Source: Bacteroides sp.
GTDB lineage: Bacteria; Bacteroidota; Bacteroidia; Bacteroidales; Muribaculaceae
Length of the DNA: 50,343 nucleotides
Assembly: GCA_014802015.1 (NCBI GenBank)
Contig: JAAVDB010000044.1
Span: 1-50,343 of the forward strand
Direction: 5' to 3'
Positions 30,557-40,800 of this stretch are shown here, in pieces. How positions within the stretch are numbered: the first letter of the stretch is position 1; each line of letters starts with the position of its first letter. The notes under the pieces were generated by a model. That model had not been told where the DNA came from, made no database searches, and saw nothing but the letters and a program-made list of their open reading frames with translations. The position numbers and the translations under genes are program-made.

Positions 30557-31255
30557 ATGTCCCTGATTCTACCATACATCCTCCTGTCAGTCTGCATCTG
30601 CTGTATCTGTGGCTTGTGTATTGCCATGCGTCGCAGGTGTGGACGGCGCATGCCGGATGTTGATGAATTTCGCACCGGTCTCAGACACATAATCGAGTCG
30701 ATTGATGCGATCGCCGGTGAGGGATGCGATGACGAGTTGAGGACCCGACTTACCGACATCCGTGAAGAGGCACGGGGGTTGTTGAGTAAGGCTGAAATGA
30801 CAGCTGATGCCAATAACGGGATCGATGTAACATCTCAATCGCAGAAGACTGATTATATGCGTCCGGGCACTGAGACATGCGTTGTGACGGATAACTGTAG
30901 GGATAGACTGGATGCTATCAATGACGATCTTGTTGAGAAGGCCATGAAATATGTCGAGGCCAATATGCACCGTGCGGATCTCTCGGTCGAACAACTGAGT
31001 GATCATCTGGGTGTGAGCCGTGTACACCTTTACAATAAGATTAAGACTACGGTTGATATGACTCCGATTGAATTTATACGTATCATACGTCTCAGACGTG
31101 CCGCCGTAATGTTGCGTGAGGAGGATATGACCGTGGCGGAGGTGGCCGGAAAGGTTGGATTCAACACCCCTCGCATTTTCAGCAGATATTTTCGCGACGA
31201 GTATGGCATGTTGCCGTCGCTCTATCAGACAAACAATCATCATACCGAACCATGA
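30557..31255 (+). CDS. membrane-anchored AraC-type regulator of the PUL
   Basis: A 232-residue regulator. I take the ATG at 30557: the in-frame TTG at 30539 lies within the promoter -7 box. Residues 2-23 are a single membrane helix (SLILPYILLSVCICCICGLC), followed by RRRCGRR, so the rest should be cytosolic. Residues 35-75 look helical, and a variable linker follows. The C-terminal 105 residues are an AraC-type double HTH (LSVEQLSDHLGVSRVHLYNK and MTVAEVAGKVGFNTPRIFSR), close to the output domain of hybrid two-component systems of Bacteroidetes PULs. There is no periplasmic sensor or kinase part. Its stop overlaps the GH31 start by 4 bp, so it very likely controls this locus. Confidence 0.85.
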   Translation: MSLILPYILLSVCICCICGLCIAMRRRCGRRMPDVDEFRTGLRHIIESIDAIAGEGCDDELRTRLTDIREEARGLLSKAEMTADANNGIDVTSQSQKTDYMRPGTETCVVTDNCRDRLDAINDDLVEKAMKYVEANMHRADLSVEQLSDHLGVSRVHLYNKIKTTVDMTPIEFIRIIRLRRAAVMLREEDMTVAEVAGKVGFNTPRIFSRYFRDEYGMLPSLYQTNNHHTEP

Positions 31256-34143
31256 AAAAAATTCGACTTGCGGCATTGCTTCTTGCATCGGCGGCAATGC
31301 TGTTCACTACCGGTTGTACTGAAGGCAAATTCAGTAAGGACGATACCGGCATTACAGTCAACCTTTCACCTTCGCAGGATAATGACGTGCGCAAAGTGCG
31401 ACTGCAAGTGCTGGGCGACAAGATAATACGCGTGTCTGCCACCCCGGACCGAAAATTTTCGAAAGAGCAGAGTCTCGTCACCGTCCCGCAGGCCGAGCAG
31501 GCAGCTTTTACCGTCGAAGAGAGTGATACGACAGTGTCGGTTGTGACCGCCGAGATACGTGCCACGGTCAGTCTCGCCACTGGCGATGTAAAGTTTTATA
31601 ATAAGGACGGACGCCTGATCGTGGCCGAGGCTGACGGTGGCCGCGAGTTTTCGCCGATCAAGGTCGAGGATACCAAGGGTTATACCGTCCGTCAGGTGTT
31701 CGAGTCACTCAGTGACGATGAGGGCATCTATGGACTCGGTCAGCATCAGAGTGACGAATTTAATTACAAGGGTCGTAACGAGGAACTGTTTCAGTACAAT
31801 ACCAAGGTCTCAGTCCCGTTTGTCATCTCGACCGACAATTACGGCATACTCTGGGACAGCTATTCGCTGTGCCGATTCGGCAATCCGGAGCCTTACAGTC
31901 AGTTAGGACAGGTATTTAAGATATTCGACAAAGACGGACGCCCCGGAGCATTCACAGGGACCTATACACCTAAGGGAGCCGACACTCCACAGATAGTGCA
32001 GCGCGAGGATTCGATATACTTCGAGCACCTGATGCGCCATGACCTCAGCCACGTGGTCAATCTGCCGCAGGACTTCAGCTACGCGGGCAGCCATGTGGAA
32101 TATGAGGGCGAGCTCGAAGCCCCCGAGTCGGGCGAATACAAGTTTAACTTATATTATTCCGGCTATATCACCGTCACCATCGATGGTCGTGAGGTCGTGC
32201 CCGAACGCTGGCGTACGGCATGGAATCCCAACTCCTACAAATTCAGCGTGCGTCTTGAGGCCGGACAGCGTGTACCGGTCAGAATCGACTGGCAGCCCAA
32301 CGGCTCGGTGGCTTATTGCGGACTGCGCGCCTACTCACCTCGCTCGGACAAGGAGCAGATGCAGATGAGCTGGTGGGGCGAGATGCAGTCGCAGATCGAC
32401 TACTACTTCATCTATGGCGAGAATATGGATGACGTCATCAGCGGTTACCGTAAACTCACAGGCAAGGCTCCGATCATGGCCAAGTGGGCTATGGGCTATT
32501 GGCAGAGCCGCGAGAAGTACAACACTCAGGACGAAGTGCTGTCGACGCTCGCCGAGTTTCGCCGCCGCAATATTCCCATCGACAATATAGTCATCGACTG
32601 GCTGCACTGGAAGGAGGATGCGTGGGGCAGCCACGAATTTGACCCCGCACGATTTCCCGACCCCAAAGGCATGGTCGACTCTATTCACGCCATGAACGGA
32701 CGAGTGATGATCTCGGTGTGGCCGAAGTTTTATGTCAACACCGAGCATTACAAGGAGTTTGACCGCAAAGAGTGGATGTATAAACTGCCCGTGCAGGACA
32801 GTATACGTGACTGGGTAGGTCCCGGCTATCTCGGATCGTTCTATGACGCATACGATCCCGATGCGCGCCGTCTGTTCTGGCATCAGATCGAGGATCATTA
32901 CTATCCGCTCGGCATCGATGCATGGTGGATGGATGCTTCCGAGCCTAATATCCGTGACTGTACCGACATACAGTATCGCAAAGATCTCATCACTCCGACA
33001 GCCCTCGGTCCGTCGACAAAATATTTCAATGCCTACGGTCTGATGAATGCCGAGGCCATCTATGACGGACAGCGCGGCGCTGACCATGACAGACGCGTGT
33101 TTCTGCTGACCCGCTCGGGTTTTGCCGGCCAGCAGCGTTACTCCACCGCTACATGGAGCGGAGACATCGCTACGCGTTGGGAGGATCTCAAGGCCCAGAT
33201 CTCGGCCGGTCTTAACTTTGCCGCCTCGGGCATACCTTACTGGACACATGACATAGGCGGATTCTGTGTCGAGGACCGCTACGTCAAGGCTGCGAAAGAG
33301 GCTGACAAGACAGGTGCGGAAAACGCTGACATGAAGGAGTGGCGCGAACTCAACACGCGCTGGTATCAGTTTGGGGCGTTCTCACCACTGTTCCGCTCGC
33401 ACGGACAGAAACCCTTCCGCGAGATATTCAACATCGCGCCTGACAATCATCCGGCCTACAAGTCGGTAGTCTACTACACGCAGCTCCGCTATGCACTCAT
33501 GCCTTACATCTATTCACTTGCCGGCATGACCTATTTCCGCGACTACACCATCATGCGTCCGCTTGCCATGGACTTCACCGCCGACAAGACCGTGCGTAAC
33601 ATCGGTGATGAATACATGTTCGGACCCGCACTGCTTGTGGCACCCGTCTATAAGTATGGAGTCACCTCGCGCGAGGTGTATTTCCCCGACGGTGCCACGT
33701 GGTATGACTTCTATACAGGCAAGGCTGTTGACGGCGGGCAGACACTCAACATCGCGGCACCATACGAGCGCATCCCCCTCTATGCCCGTTCAGGTTCGAT
33801 CATCCCGATCGGCCCCGAGATGCAGTGGAGTGATGAACGTCAGGCCGATGTCATCGATCTGTACGTCTATGCCGGTCAGGACGGCGAGTTCCTGCTGTAT
33901 GAGGATGACGGTCTGGACTATAATTATGAAAAAGGGGAATATGCCATTATCCCTCTGTGGTGGAACGATGCCAAATCGACACTCTCCATCGGAGAGCGCC
34001 AGGGACGTTATCCGGGCATGCTCACGACCCGCAAATTTAATATCATAAAGGTGTCACCCGACTCGCCTCATGGCTACAGCCGTGACAATAAGGGTCATGT
34101 CGTCGCTTACAACGGTGCCGCAAAGAGCGTTAAATTAAAGTGA
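31252..34143 (+). CDS. GH31 alpha-xylosidase with PA14 insert, lipoprotein
   Basis: A 963-residue family 31 glycosidase with a lipoprotein signal (LAALLLASAAMLFTTGC). The layout is an N-terminal beta-sandwich, an inserted PA14 domain at about 255-365 (DFSYAGSHVEYEGELEAPES onward), the (beta/alpha)8 barrel, then beta domains. The nucleophile is Asp561 (WWMDASEPN) and the acid/base Asp638 (TWSGDIATRW), 77 residues apart. The PA14 insert and overall size match the Bacteroides ovatus xyloglucan alpha-xylosidase BoGH31A as I remember it. Expected reaction: removal of alpha-1,6-xylose from the non-reducing end of xylogluco-oligosaccharides in the periplasm. Other alpha-glycosidase activities cannot be excluded. 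It overlaps the regulator stop and precedes a GH3 gene by 43 bp. Confidence 0.92.
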   Translation: MKKIRLAALLLASAAMLFTTGCTEGKFSKDDTGITVNLSPSQDNDVRKVRLQVLGDKIIRVSATPDRKFSKEQSLVTVPQAEQAAFTVEESDTTVSVVTAEIRATVSLATGDVKFYNKDGRLIVAEADGGREFSPIKVEDTKGYTVRQVFESLSDDEGIYGLGQHQSDEFNYKGRNEELFQYNTKVSVPFVISTDNYGILWDSYSLCRFGNPEPYSQLGQVFKIFDKDGRPGAFTGTYTPKGADTPQIVQREDSIYFEHLMRHDLSHVVNLPQDFSYAGSHVEYEGELEAPESGEYKFNLYYSGYITVTIDGREVVPERWRTAWNPNSYKFSVRLEAGQRVPVRIDWQPNGSVAYCGLRAYSPRSDKEQMQMSWWGEMQSQIDYYFIYGENMDDVISGYRKLTGKAPIMAKWAMGYWQSREKYNTQDEVLSTLAEFRRRNIPIDNIVIDWLHWKEDAWGSHEFDPARFPDPKGMVDSIHAMNGRVMISVWPKFYVNTEHYKEFDRKEWMYKLPVQDSIRDWVGPGYLGSFYDAYDPDARRLFWHQIEDHYYPLGIDAWWMDASEPNIRDCTDIQYRKDLITPTALGPSTKYFNAYGLMNAEAIYDGQRGADHDRRVFLLTRSGFAGQQRYSTATWSGDIATRWEDLKAQISAGLNFAASGIPYWTHDIGGFCVEDRYVKAAKEADKTGAENADMKEWRELNTRWYQFGAFSPLFRSHGQKPFREIFNIAPDNHPAYKSVVYYTQLRYALMPYIYSLAGMTYFRDYTIMRPLAMDFTADKTVRNIGDEYMFGPALLVAPVYKYGVTSREVYFPDGATWYDFYTGKAVDGGQTLNIAAPYERIPLYARSGSIIPIGPEMQWSDERQADVIDLYVYAGQDGEFLLYEDDGLDYNYEKGEYAIIPLWWNDAKSTLSIGERQGRYPGMLTTRKFNIIKVSPDSPHGYSRDNKGHVVAYNGAAKSVKLK

Positions 34144-34186
34144 CGGAGTAGTTGAACATAATCATATAACATAACAATATCACATT

Positions 34187-36403
34187 ATGAAACATCACAT
34201 TATTGCTGCCGCGACACTTCTGTTGTCAGCCATCCCGGCTGTAAGAGCTGAGGTGCCTGTCTATCAGGATGAATCGCGCCCCATCGATGAGCGTGTGGAG
34301 GATGCGTTGAAGCGTATGACCCTGCGCGAGAAGGTGGCCATGTGCCATGCTCAGGGCAAATTCTGTTCTCCCGGAGTGCCTCGTCTCGGCATCCCTGACC
34401 TGTGGATGAGCGACGGCCCTCACGGTGTGCGTGCCGAGGTCAACTGGAATGACTGGGGAGTTGCCGGATGGACAAATGACTCGATCACCGCATTTCCGGC
34501 ACTTACGGCGCTCGCTGCGACGTGGAATCCGACCCTCGCCGGACTCTATGGCAATGCTATCGGCGAGGAGGCGCTCTATCGCGAAAAGGATGTGATGCTG
34601 GGTCCCGGAGTCAACATCTACCGTACTCCGCTCAACGGCCGCAACTTCGAGTATATGGGCGAAGATCCGTATCTGGCCGGTGAGATGGTGGTGCCGTACA
34701 TCCGCGAGATGCAGAAAAACGGTGTCGCCGCATGTGTCAAGCACTACGCTCTCAACAATCAGGAGCGTTGGCGCGGACACATCAATGTCAATCTGAGCGA
34801 CCGTGCCCTGCATGAAATATATCTGCCCGCATTCAAGAAGGCCGTAATCGACGGCGGCTCGTGGTCGATCATGGGCGCATATAATAAGGTGCGCGGTGAA
34901 CATGCATGTCACAATGATCTGCTGCTTAACAAGATCCTGAAGGGCGATTGGAATTTCGACGGTGTGGTCATCTCCGACTGGGGTGGCACACATGACACCC
35001 GCGAGGCCGCCCTCAACGGACTTGACCTTGAGATGGGCACCTACACCAACGGTCTCACCACCGAATCGGCCAACGGCACTGATGCATATTATCTGGCCAA
35101 TCCCTATCTCGCAATGCTTGAGAGTGGCGAACTGCCCATGTCGACGCTCGATGACAAGGTGCGCCGTCTGCTCCGTCTGAATTTCCGCACCGCGGCTCGC
35201 CGTAACAAAGCTTACGGCTCGATCGCATCACCCGAGCATTATGCTGTCGCCGAGGCTATCGGCAACGAGGCTGTGGTTCTGCTCAAGAACGCGCCCGTAG
35301 GTAAGAAACAGCCCGCATTGCTCCCGGTCGACGCTTCGCGTTATGACCGCATACTCGTGGTGGGTGAGAATGCCACCCGCAATCTTATGGCCGGTGGCGG
35401 ATCATCCGAACTGAAACCCAAGGATATTGTTACCCCGCTTGAAGCACTCAAAGCTATCTATGGTGATAAGGTGGAGTACACCGAGGGTTATCGTTCAGGT
35501 CGTGCCATGTACAGCAACGTTGACAAGATTCCGGTTGAGGTTGTCGATTCTCTCCGTAACACGGCTGTGGATATGGCACGCAAGGGCGGTCTTGTCATCT
35601 TTATCGGCGGTCTTAACAAGAATAACAGTCAGGACTGTGAGGACAGCGACCGTAAGGAGTATGGACTGCCGTTCGGTCAACCTGCCCTGATCGAGCAGAT
35701 TGCAGCGGTCAATCCTGATGTGGTGGTCGTGCTTTTGGGCGGCAATGCTGTCGAGATGCCTTGGGCCTCAAAGGTTCCGGCCATTCTCCAGGGATGGTAT
35801 CTCGGCTCGATGGGTGGCAACCCTATAGCCAATATCCTGTCGGGAGCAGTCAATCCGTCAGGCAAACTTCCCTTCTCGTTCCCCGCACGTCTTGAGGATA
35901 ATGCCGCCCATCATTTCGGCACCATATCTTACCCCGGCGATTCGATCAATCAGGAGTATCTTGAAGACATCCTCGTCGGTTACCGTTGGCATGACACCAA
36001 AAAGATTCCGGCCCTCTATCCGTTCGGCCACGGACTCAGCTACACCACGTTCAGCTACGGCAAGCCTGTAGCGTCGGCCGGAACTATCTCAGAGGGTGAG
36101 AACATTACCATCTCGATACCTGTCACCAACACAGGTGACCGAGAAGGTAAGGAGACCGTGCAGCTCTACATCGGCGACGAAAAAGCATCCGTAATCCGCC
36201 CCCTCAAAGAACTCAAGGGCTTCGACAAAGTCGCGCTTGCCCCGGGCGAGATGCAGACTGTGACATTTACAGTCACACCGGACGATTTGAAATTCTACGA
36301 TCCCTCGACATCATCATGGATTGCCGAGCCCGGACGTTTCAAGGCCTATATCGGATCATCGTCTACCGACATCCGCGCCACCGTCCCGTTTGAACTCCGA
36401 TAA
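34187..36403 (+). CDS. GH3 beta-glucosidase
   Basis: A 738-residue family 3 glycosidase with a signal peptide (IIAAATLLLSAIPAVRAEVP). Residues 40-340 form the barrel with the nucleophile Asp264 in VVISDWGGTHD. KHYALNNQERWRGHINVNLS contains the KH and substrate-binding region. The alpha/beta-sandwich domain follows (about 370-590), and the last 110 residues form a fibronectin III-like domain (VPVTNTGDREGKETVQLYIG). Beside a GH31 xylosidase its likely task is to remove backbone glucose once xylose is trimmed. Beta-xylosidase activity is the alternative. A strong terminator 44 bp after the stop ends the transcript. Confidence 0.92.
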   Translation: MKHHIIAAATLLLSAIPAVRAEVPVYQDESRPIDERVEDALKRMTLREKVAMCHAQGKFCSPGVPRLGIPDLWMSDGPHGVRAEVNWNDWGVAGWTNDSITAFPALTALAATWNPTLAGLYGNAIGEEALYREKDVMLGPGVNIYRTPLNGRNFEYMGEDPYLAGEMVVPYIREMQKNGVAACVKHYALNNQERWRGHINVNLSDRALHEIYLPAFKKAVIDGGSWSIMGAYNKVRGEHACHNDLLLNKILKGDWNFDGVVISDWGGTHDTREAALNGLDLEMGTYTNGLTTESANGTDAYYLANPYLAMLESGELPMSTLDDKVRRLLRLNFRTAARRNKAYGSIASPEHYAVAEAIGNEAVVLLKNAPVGKKQPALLPVDASRYDRILVVGENATRNLMAGGGSSELKPKDIVTPLEALKAIYGDKVEYTEGYRSGRAMYSNVDKIPVEVVDSLRNTAVDMARKGGLVIFIGGLNKNNSQDCEDSDRKEYGLPFGQPALIEQIAAVNPDVVVVLLGGNAVEMPWASKVPAILQGWYLGSMGGNPIANILSGAVNPSGKLPFSFPARLEDNAAHHFGTISYPGDSINQEYLEDILVGYRWHDTKKIPALYPFGHGLSYTTFSYGKPVASAGTISEGENITISIPVTNTGDREGKETVQLYIGDEKASVIRPLKELKGFDKVALAPGEMQTVTFTVTPDDLKFYDPSTSSWIAEPGRFKAYIGSSSTDIRATVPFELR

Positions 36404-36446
36404 CAAATATTAGGGAATAAAAATTGTATATAGCTATCCGGCTTGT

Positions 36447-36485
36447 GGCCGGGAATGCCTTGAAGGTGTTCCCGGCCATTTCTTT
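36447..36485 (+). terminator. terminator after the GH3 gene
   Basis: GGCCGGGAA (36447-36455) pairs perfectly with TTCCCGGCC (36469-36477), followed by ATTTCTTT. Confidence 0.85.
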
Positions 36486-36519
36486 AAAAATGTGAAAACA
36501 GTTAATGTGTGTTAAAAAA

Positions 36520-36549
36520 TTGGGGGGGTAATTTTATGTATTACATTTG
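36520..36549 (+). promoter_or_regulatory. promoter of the TlpA-SusC-SusD operon
   Basis: TTG at 36520-36522, a 19 bp spacer beginning with six further G, and TACATTTG at 36542-36549. The predicted leader is about 79 nt and AT-rich. This splits the locus into an enzyme unit and a transport unit. Confidence 0.7.
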
Positions 36550-36634
36550 TGAAAATTTATTAATGTTAACTATTGCATCGAAAAATATTTAAGATTGCAA
36601 GTTTTTTAAGAATTTTCAAGCAAATTGTAAAATT

Positions 36635-37771
36635 ATGAAGCGATTTAAATGTCTATTTCTGATGGCGGCTGTTGGCGTGTCCGGAATGATCAACGCGCAG
36701 CAGACGGTCAAGATCAGGGGTAAAGTAGGACTTTTTAACGAAGGCGATAAAATGTCAGTCATGCAGCGTGACGACTACACTTCCAACACTCTTGCCGAGG
36801 CTCCTATTCAGGCCGACGGCACATACGTACTGGAGGTGCCCGTCGCAAAGGCAGGCAAGGCCTTATTATTGTGCGGCAATCACGAGCGCCTCTATTTCTG
36901 GCTGGAGGACGAGGATATAACAGCTGATTTTGCAGGCAAAGATACGACAAAGGTTAGAATGATTGTGCCCAAATTGATAGAAGCCAAGGGCGGTCCCAAG
37001 ACCGAACTGTACAACTGGTGTAATTTTATTGACCATCAGGCCTACAAGGAGATGATCAATACTTATAATAGTGTCAGGATGGACAGTCTGCCCAAGTCGG
37101 TGTGTGATTCGATCATCACAAATCTCCGCAAAGGCTCAAGGGACATAACACGTGAATATGCCCGTCGTTTCGTGAAGCAGAATCCCACGACCACGAGTGT
37201 GGTGGCATTCTTCCCGATGCTGTCCGAGACCGAGGATTCACTGCTCATCGAGAATACCCTCGATAGCATCATCAAGGCTAATCCTGATTCGCGTGTTGCA
37301 CAGAATTACCGTGCCGATCGTGCCGAGAAGCAGGCGCTTGATCGCGCTATAGCTATCGGAGCACCTGCTCCCGACCTGACATTCAATAATCTTGACGGCA
37401 AGCCGGTAAGCATCAGTTCGTTCAAGGGCAAAGTGCTGATCGTAGACTTCTGGGCCAGCTGGTGCGGTCCCTGCAGGGCAGAGATACCCAGCCTCAAGAA
37501 AATCTATGATGAGTTCAAGGACAACGATCGCGTAGCTTTCCTCAGCATCTCGATCGACAGTGACAAGGATGCGTGGCTCAAGGCTGTCAAGAAGGAGGCA
37601 ATGCCATGGGAACAGCTGCTCGCTCCCAATGCCGGACAGCTGGCCCTCAAGACTTATCAGATCTCAGGCATACCTCACATTATCTGTATAGCCGAGGACG
37701 GCACCATATTCCGCAAGGAGATACGTGGTGATGGCGTTCGCACAGCTATCGTTGATGCTCTGGCACGATAA
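36635..37771 (+). CDS. TlpA-like thiol-disulfide protein with DUF4369-type N-terminus
   Basis: A 378-residue exported protein (signal MKRFKCLFLMAAVGVSGMIN). Residues 24-120 resemble the DUF4369 beta-sandwich (VKIRGKVGLFNEGDKMSVMQ, AGKALLLCGNHERLYFWLED). A helical middle follows (120-235), and a thioredoxin fold from 240 with Cys277 and Cys280 in WASWCGPCRAE and the cis-Pro in SGIPHII. Such proteins are common in Bacteroidetes and act as periplasmic redox partners. It is the first gene of the operon with SusC and SusD, an unusual member for a sugar locus, perhaps assisting outer-membrane lipoprotein folding (inference). Confidence 0.88.
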   Translation: MKRFKCLFLMAAVGVSGMINAQQTVKIRGKVGLFNEGDKMSVMQRDDYTSNTLAEAPIQADGTYVLEVPVAKAGKALLLCGNHERLYFWLEDEDITADFAGKDTTKVRMIVPKLIEAKGGPKTELYNWCNFIDHQAYKEMINTYNSVRMDSLPKSVCDSIITNLRKGSRDITREYARRFVKQNPTTTSVVAFFPMLSETEDSLLIENTLDSIIKANPDSRVAQNYRADRAEKQALDRAIAIGAPAPDLTFNNLDGKPVSISSFKGKVLIVDFWASWCGPCRAEIPSLKKIYDEFKDNDRVAFLSISIDSDKDAWLKAVKKEAMPWEQLLAPNAGQLALKTYQISGIPHIICIAEDGTIFRKEIRGDGVRTAIVDALAR

Positions 37772-37779
37772 GTCGGGGC

Positions 37780-37817
37780 GAGTGTAATCTGTCTGACAAT
37801 CATTGAGTGTAATCTGT
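37780..37817. repeat. 13 bp direct repeat ahead of susC
   Basis: GAGTGTAATCTGT at 37780-37792 and 37805-37817, 25 bp apart, in the 87 bp between the TlpA-like and SusC genes. It may be a regulator site or a duplication. Confidence 0.7.
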
Positions 37818-37858
37818 TTATAACCACATAATTTTCACATTATCAAAAAATAGTAACT

Positions 37859-40800
37859 ATGATTAAAAGGTGCATTACATGCATTCTGTTGATGTTCGTC
37901 GCCATACAGGTGATGACAGCGCAGAATCCGTTGGTGGTCACCGGTCGTGTGCTCGGCAGTGATGACGAGCCTCTGCCGGGAGCCACAGTGAGCGTTACGG
38001 GTACCTCCGTGGCAACGGCTACGGACATTGACGGTAACTTCACGCTCAAAGTCCCCGTTGCCAACACGAACGGTAAGATACATGCCTCATATATCGGTAT
38101 GCGTCCTGCCGAGATGGCGATAAGTAAGATCTCAGGTCCGGTGACATTAAAGCTGATCGAAGATGACAACAAACTTGACGAGATCATCGTCACCGGTTAC
38201 ACGACTCTCAGCAAGGAGAGAGCCACCGGATCATTCGGTACCGTATCGGCCAAGAAACTCGAAGGCAAACTCTCGACCAGCCTCGCCGACCGTATCGAAG
38301 GCCAGATGGCCGGCGTGGTGCTCAATAAGGATGGCAGCATGAGCATCCGCGGACGCGCCACTCTCAACGCCGAGACCGACCCTCTCGTCGTAGTGGACGG
38401 TTATCCCACTGAGCTCAAACTGACCGACCTCAACCCTGACAACATTGCCAATATCACCGTGCTCAAGGATGCTGTGGCAGCTTCGATCTACGGCTCACGT
38501 TCGGCCAACGGTGTGATCATCGTGACCAGCAAGCAGGGTGAGGAGGGCAAGATGAGGGTAAGCTATCGCGGTACACTCAAGGTGCTCCCCAAGCCTGATC
38601 TCGATTATCTGCACATGGCCAATGCCTCCGACTATATCGATGCCCAGCTTGACCTCTACAATCAGAATCCCGGAGGTGTGAATATTGCTAAAAAAGGTAC
38701 TATCGATGATCTCAATCGCCTCATCGCCAGTCATAATGCCGGTATGATTTCGGATGCAGAGTATGATGCAAGTGTCAATCGTCTGCGTCAGAACGATTTC
38801 CTTGCCGACATGAAAAAATATATGTTCCGCACCGAGCTCACCCAGACCCACAACGTCGGCCTCAGCGGCGGTACTCCCGTCAACCGTTACAATCTGGCTA
38901 TAAACTATACCAATACCAAAGGTTCGTTCATCAACACTCACAGCAACCGTGTGATCATTGACCTGAACAATGAGTGGAAGCCGTTCAAATTCCTCACCGT
39001 TGGTATCGGCACAAGCATTACATACTCGAGAAGCCATTCACCTCTGACCGGATGGCAGACTTATACCGACTACGGACGTTACACATTCCCGTACTCAAGC
39101 CTTGTCGATGCCAACGGTAACCTCAACGATCTGTCACCGCTGACCTACGCCTCGCAGGAAATGTACGCAGGTGTGGCAGGTTGTAAAAGTACATATTATA
39201 ACCCCATCCAGGAGTCATACGAGTCTTACAGCAAGACTGTCAACTTCGGTGCCCGTGTCAACGGATTCCTGCGATTCAATATCATTCAGGGTCTGAATCT
39301 TGAAGTCGGCGGCAACTGGAACCGTTCCAACTCGACCTACAAGGCTATAAATACATCTGAGAGCTATGTGATGCGTAACGCCTATAACAGCTCGACATCT
39401 ATGTCCAATCCCACCAACCATTACATCCCTGACGGAGACGCCATTAACGAGACCCGTTATACGAGCGAGGACTGGACACTGCGTACACAGGTGTCGTACA
39501 GCAAGAGTTTCGGTCTGCACCGCATCAGTGCCCTGGCCGGTAATGAGGTGCGCAGGATCTCGTATGACAACAATCAGTATGAGACCCGTCTCGGCTACAA
39601 CTCCACTGCCGGCTCGTTCTCGCCTGTCAACATGAAGGATCTTAACAGCGGCGCATACAACAGCGACATGCTTGGCGGCAGCGCCGGATTCTCACCCTCC
39701 TACGGATCATATTCGTTACGAGACAACCGCTTCGTATCATGGTACTTCAACGGTTCATACGAGTACAACAACCGTTATCTTGTCAGCGGAAGTATTCGTG
39801 AGGACCTGACCAACTTCTTCGGCACCGATCCCAAATATCGTCACAAACCTCTCTGGTCAGTCGGTGGCACATGGAAGGTTTCAAACGAGGATTTCTTCAC
39901 TGCATCATGGGTCAGCCGTCTTAACCTTCGCGCCTCTTACGGTGTCAACGGTAACATCTCGCTCTCCGAAGGTCCGTACCTCATCCTTGCGGCCGGAAGT
40001 TTCAACTCCGTCACCGGCGGTGTTGCCAACAACATTTCGTCGTTCCCCAACAACACATTGCGCTGGGAGAAAACCAAGACGACTAACGTCGGCATCGACT
40101 TTGACGTGCTTGACAACCGTCTGGGTGTAAGCATCGATTACTACTACAAGAAGTCAACCGATATTCTCGCCGCCGATGCGGTAGACCCGACCACCGGTAC
40201 ATCGCGTATGACCAAGAACCTCGGAGCCATCGACAACCGCGGTGTGGAAATCTCGCTCCACGGCACCCCCGTACGTACATCCGATTTCAGCTGGGATATG
40301 ATATTCAACATGAGCTTTAACAAGAATAAAGTCATCGAATACAACGTAGCCCGCAACTATCCTACGAGCTGGGCATTCAATACCCCCATACACGCAGCAG
40401 GCTACCCGATGTTCGGTCTGTTCGGTTATCGTTTTGCCGGACTCGACAACAATGGTGTCGTAACCATCTATGATAATGAAGGTGGCACCAAGCTCGCTGC
40501 TGATGCCACGGTCGATGACATCGTATATCTCGGTTCAAGCGTTCCCAAGACTGAAATGTCATTCACTAACGTGCTGAAGTATAAGAACTGGGATCTATCG
40601 TTTATGTTCATCGCCAAGTTCGGTCACAAATTCCGTAAGGACGTTTTCCAGGGTTCGAACATCAACAGCCGTTACGTGAGCCAGCGCTGGCAGAAACCGG
40701 GTGACGAGGCTCATACCATCTATCCTAACCTTGAGTCATGGAACATGGACCTCTTCTACTTCCCCTACTGTGACATCAACACAGGCAATGCAAGCTATGC

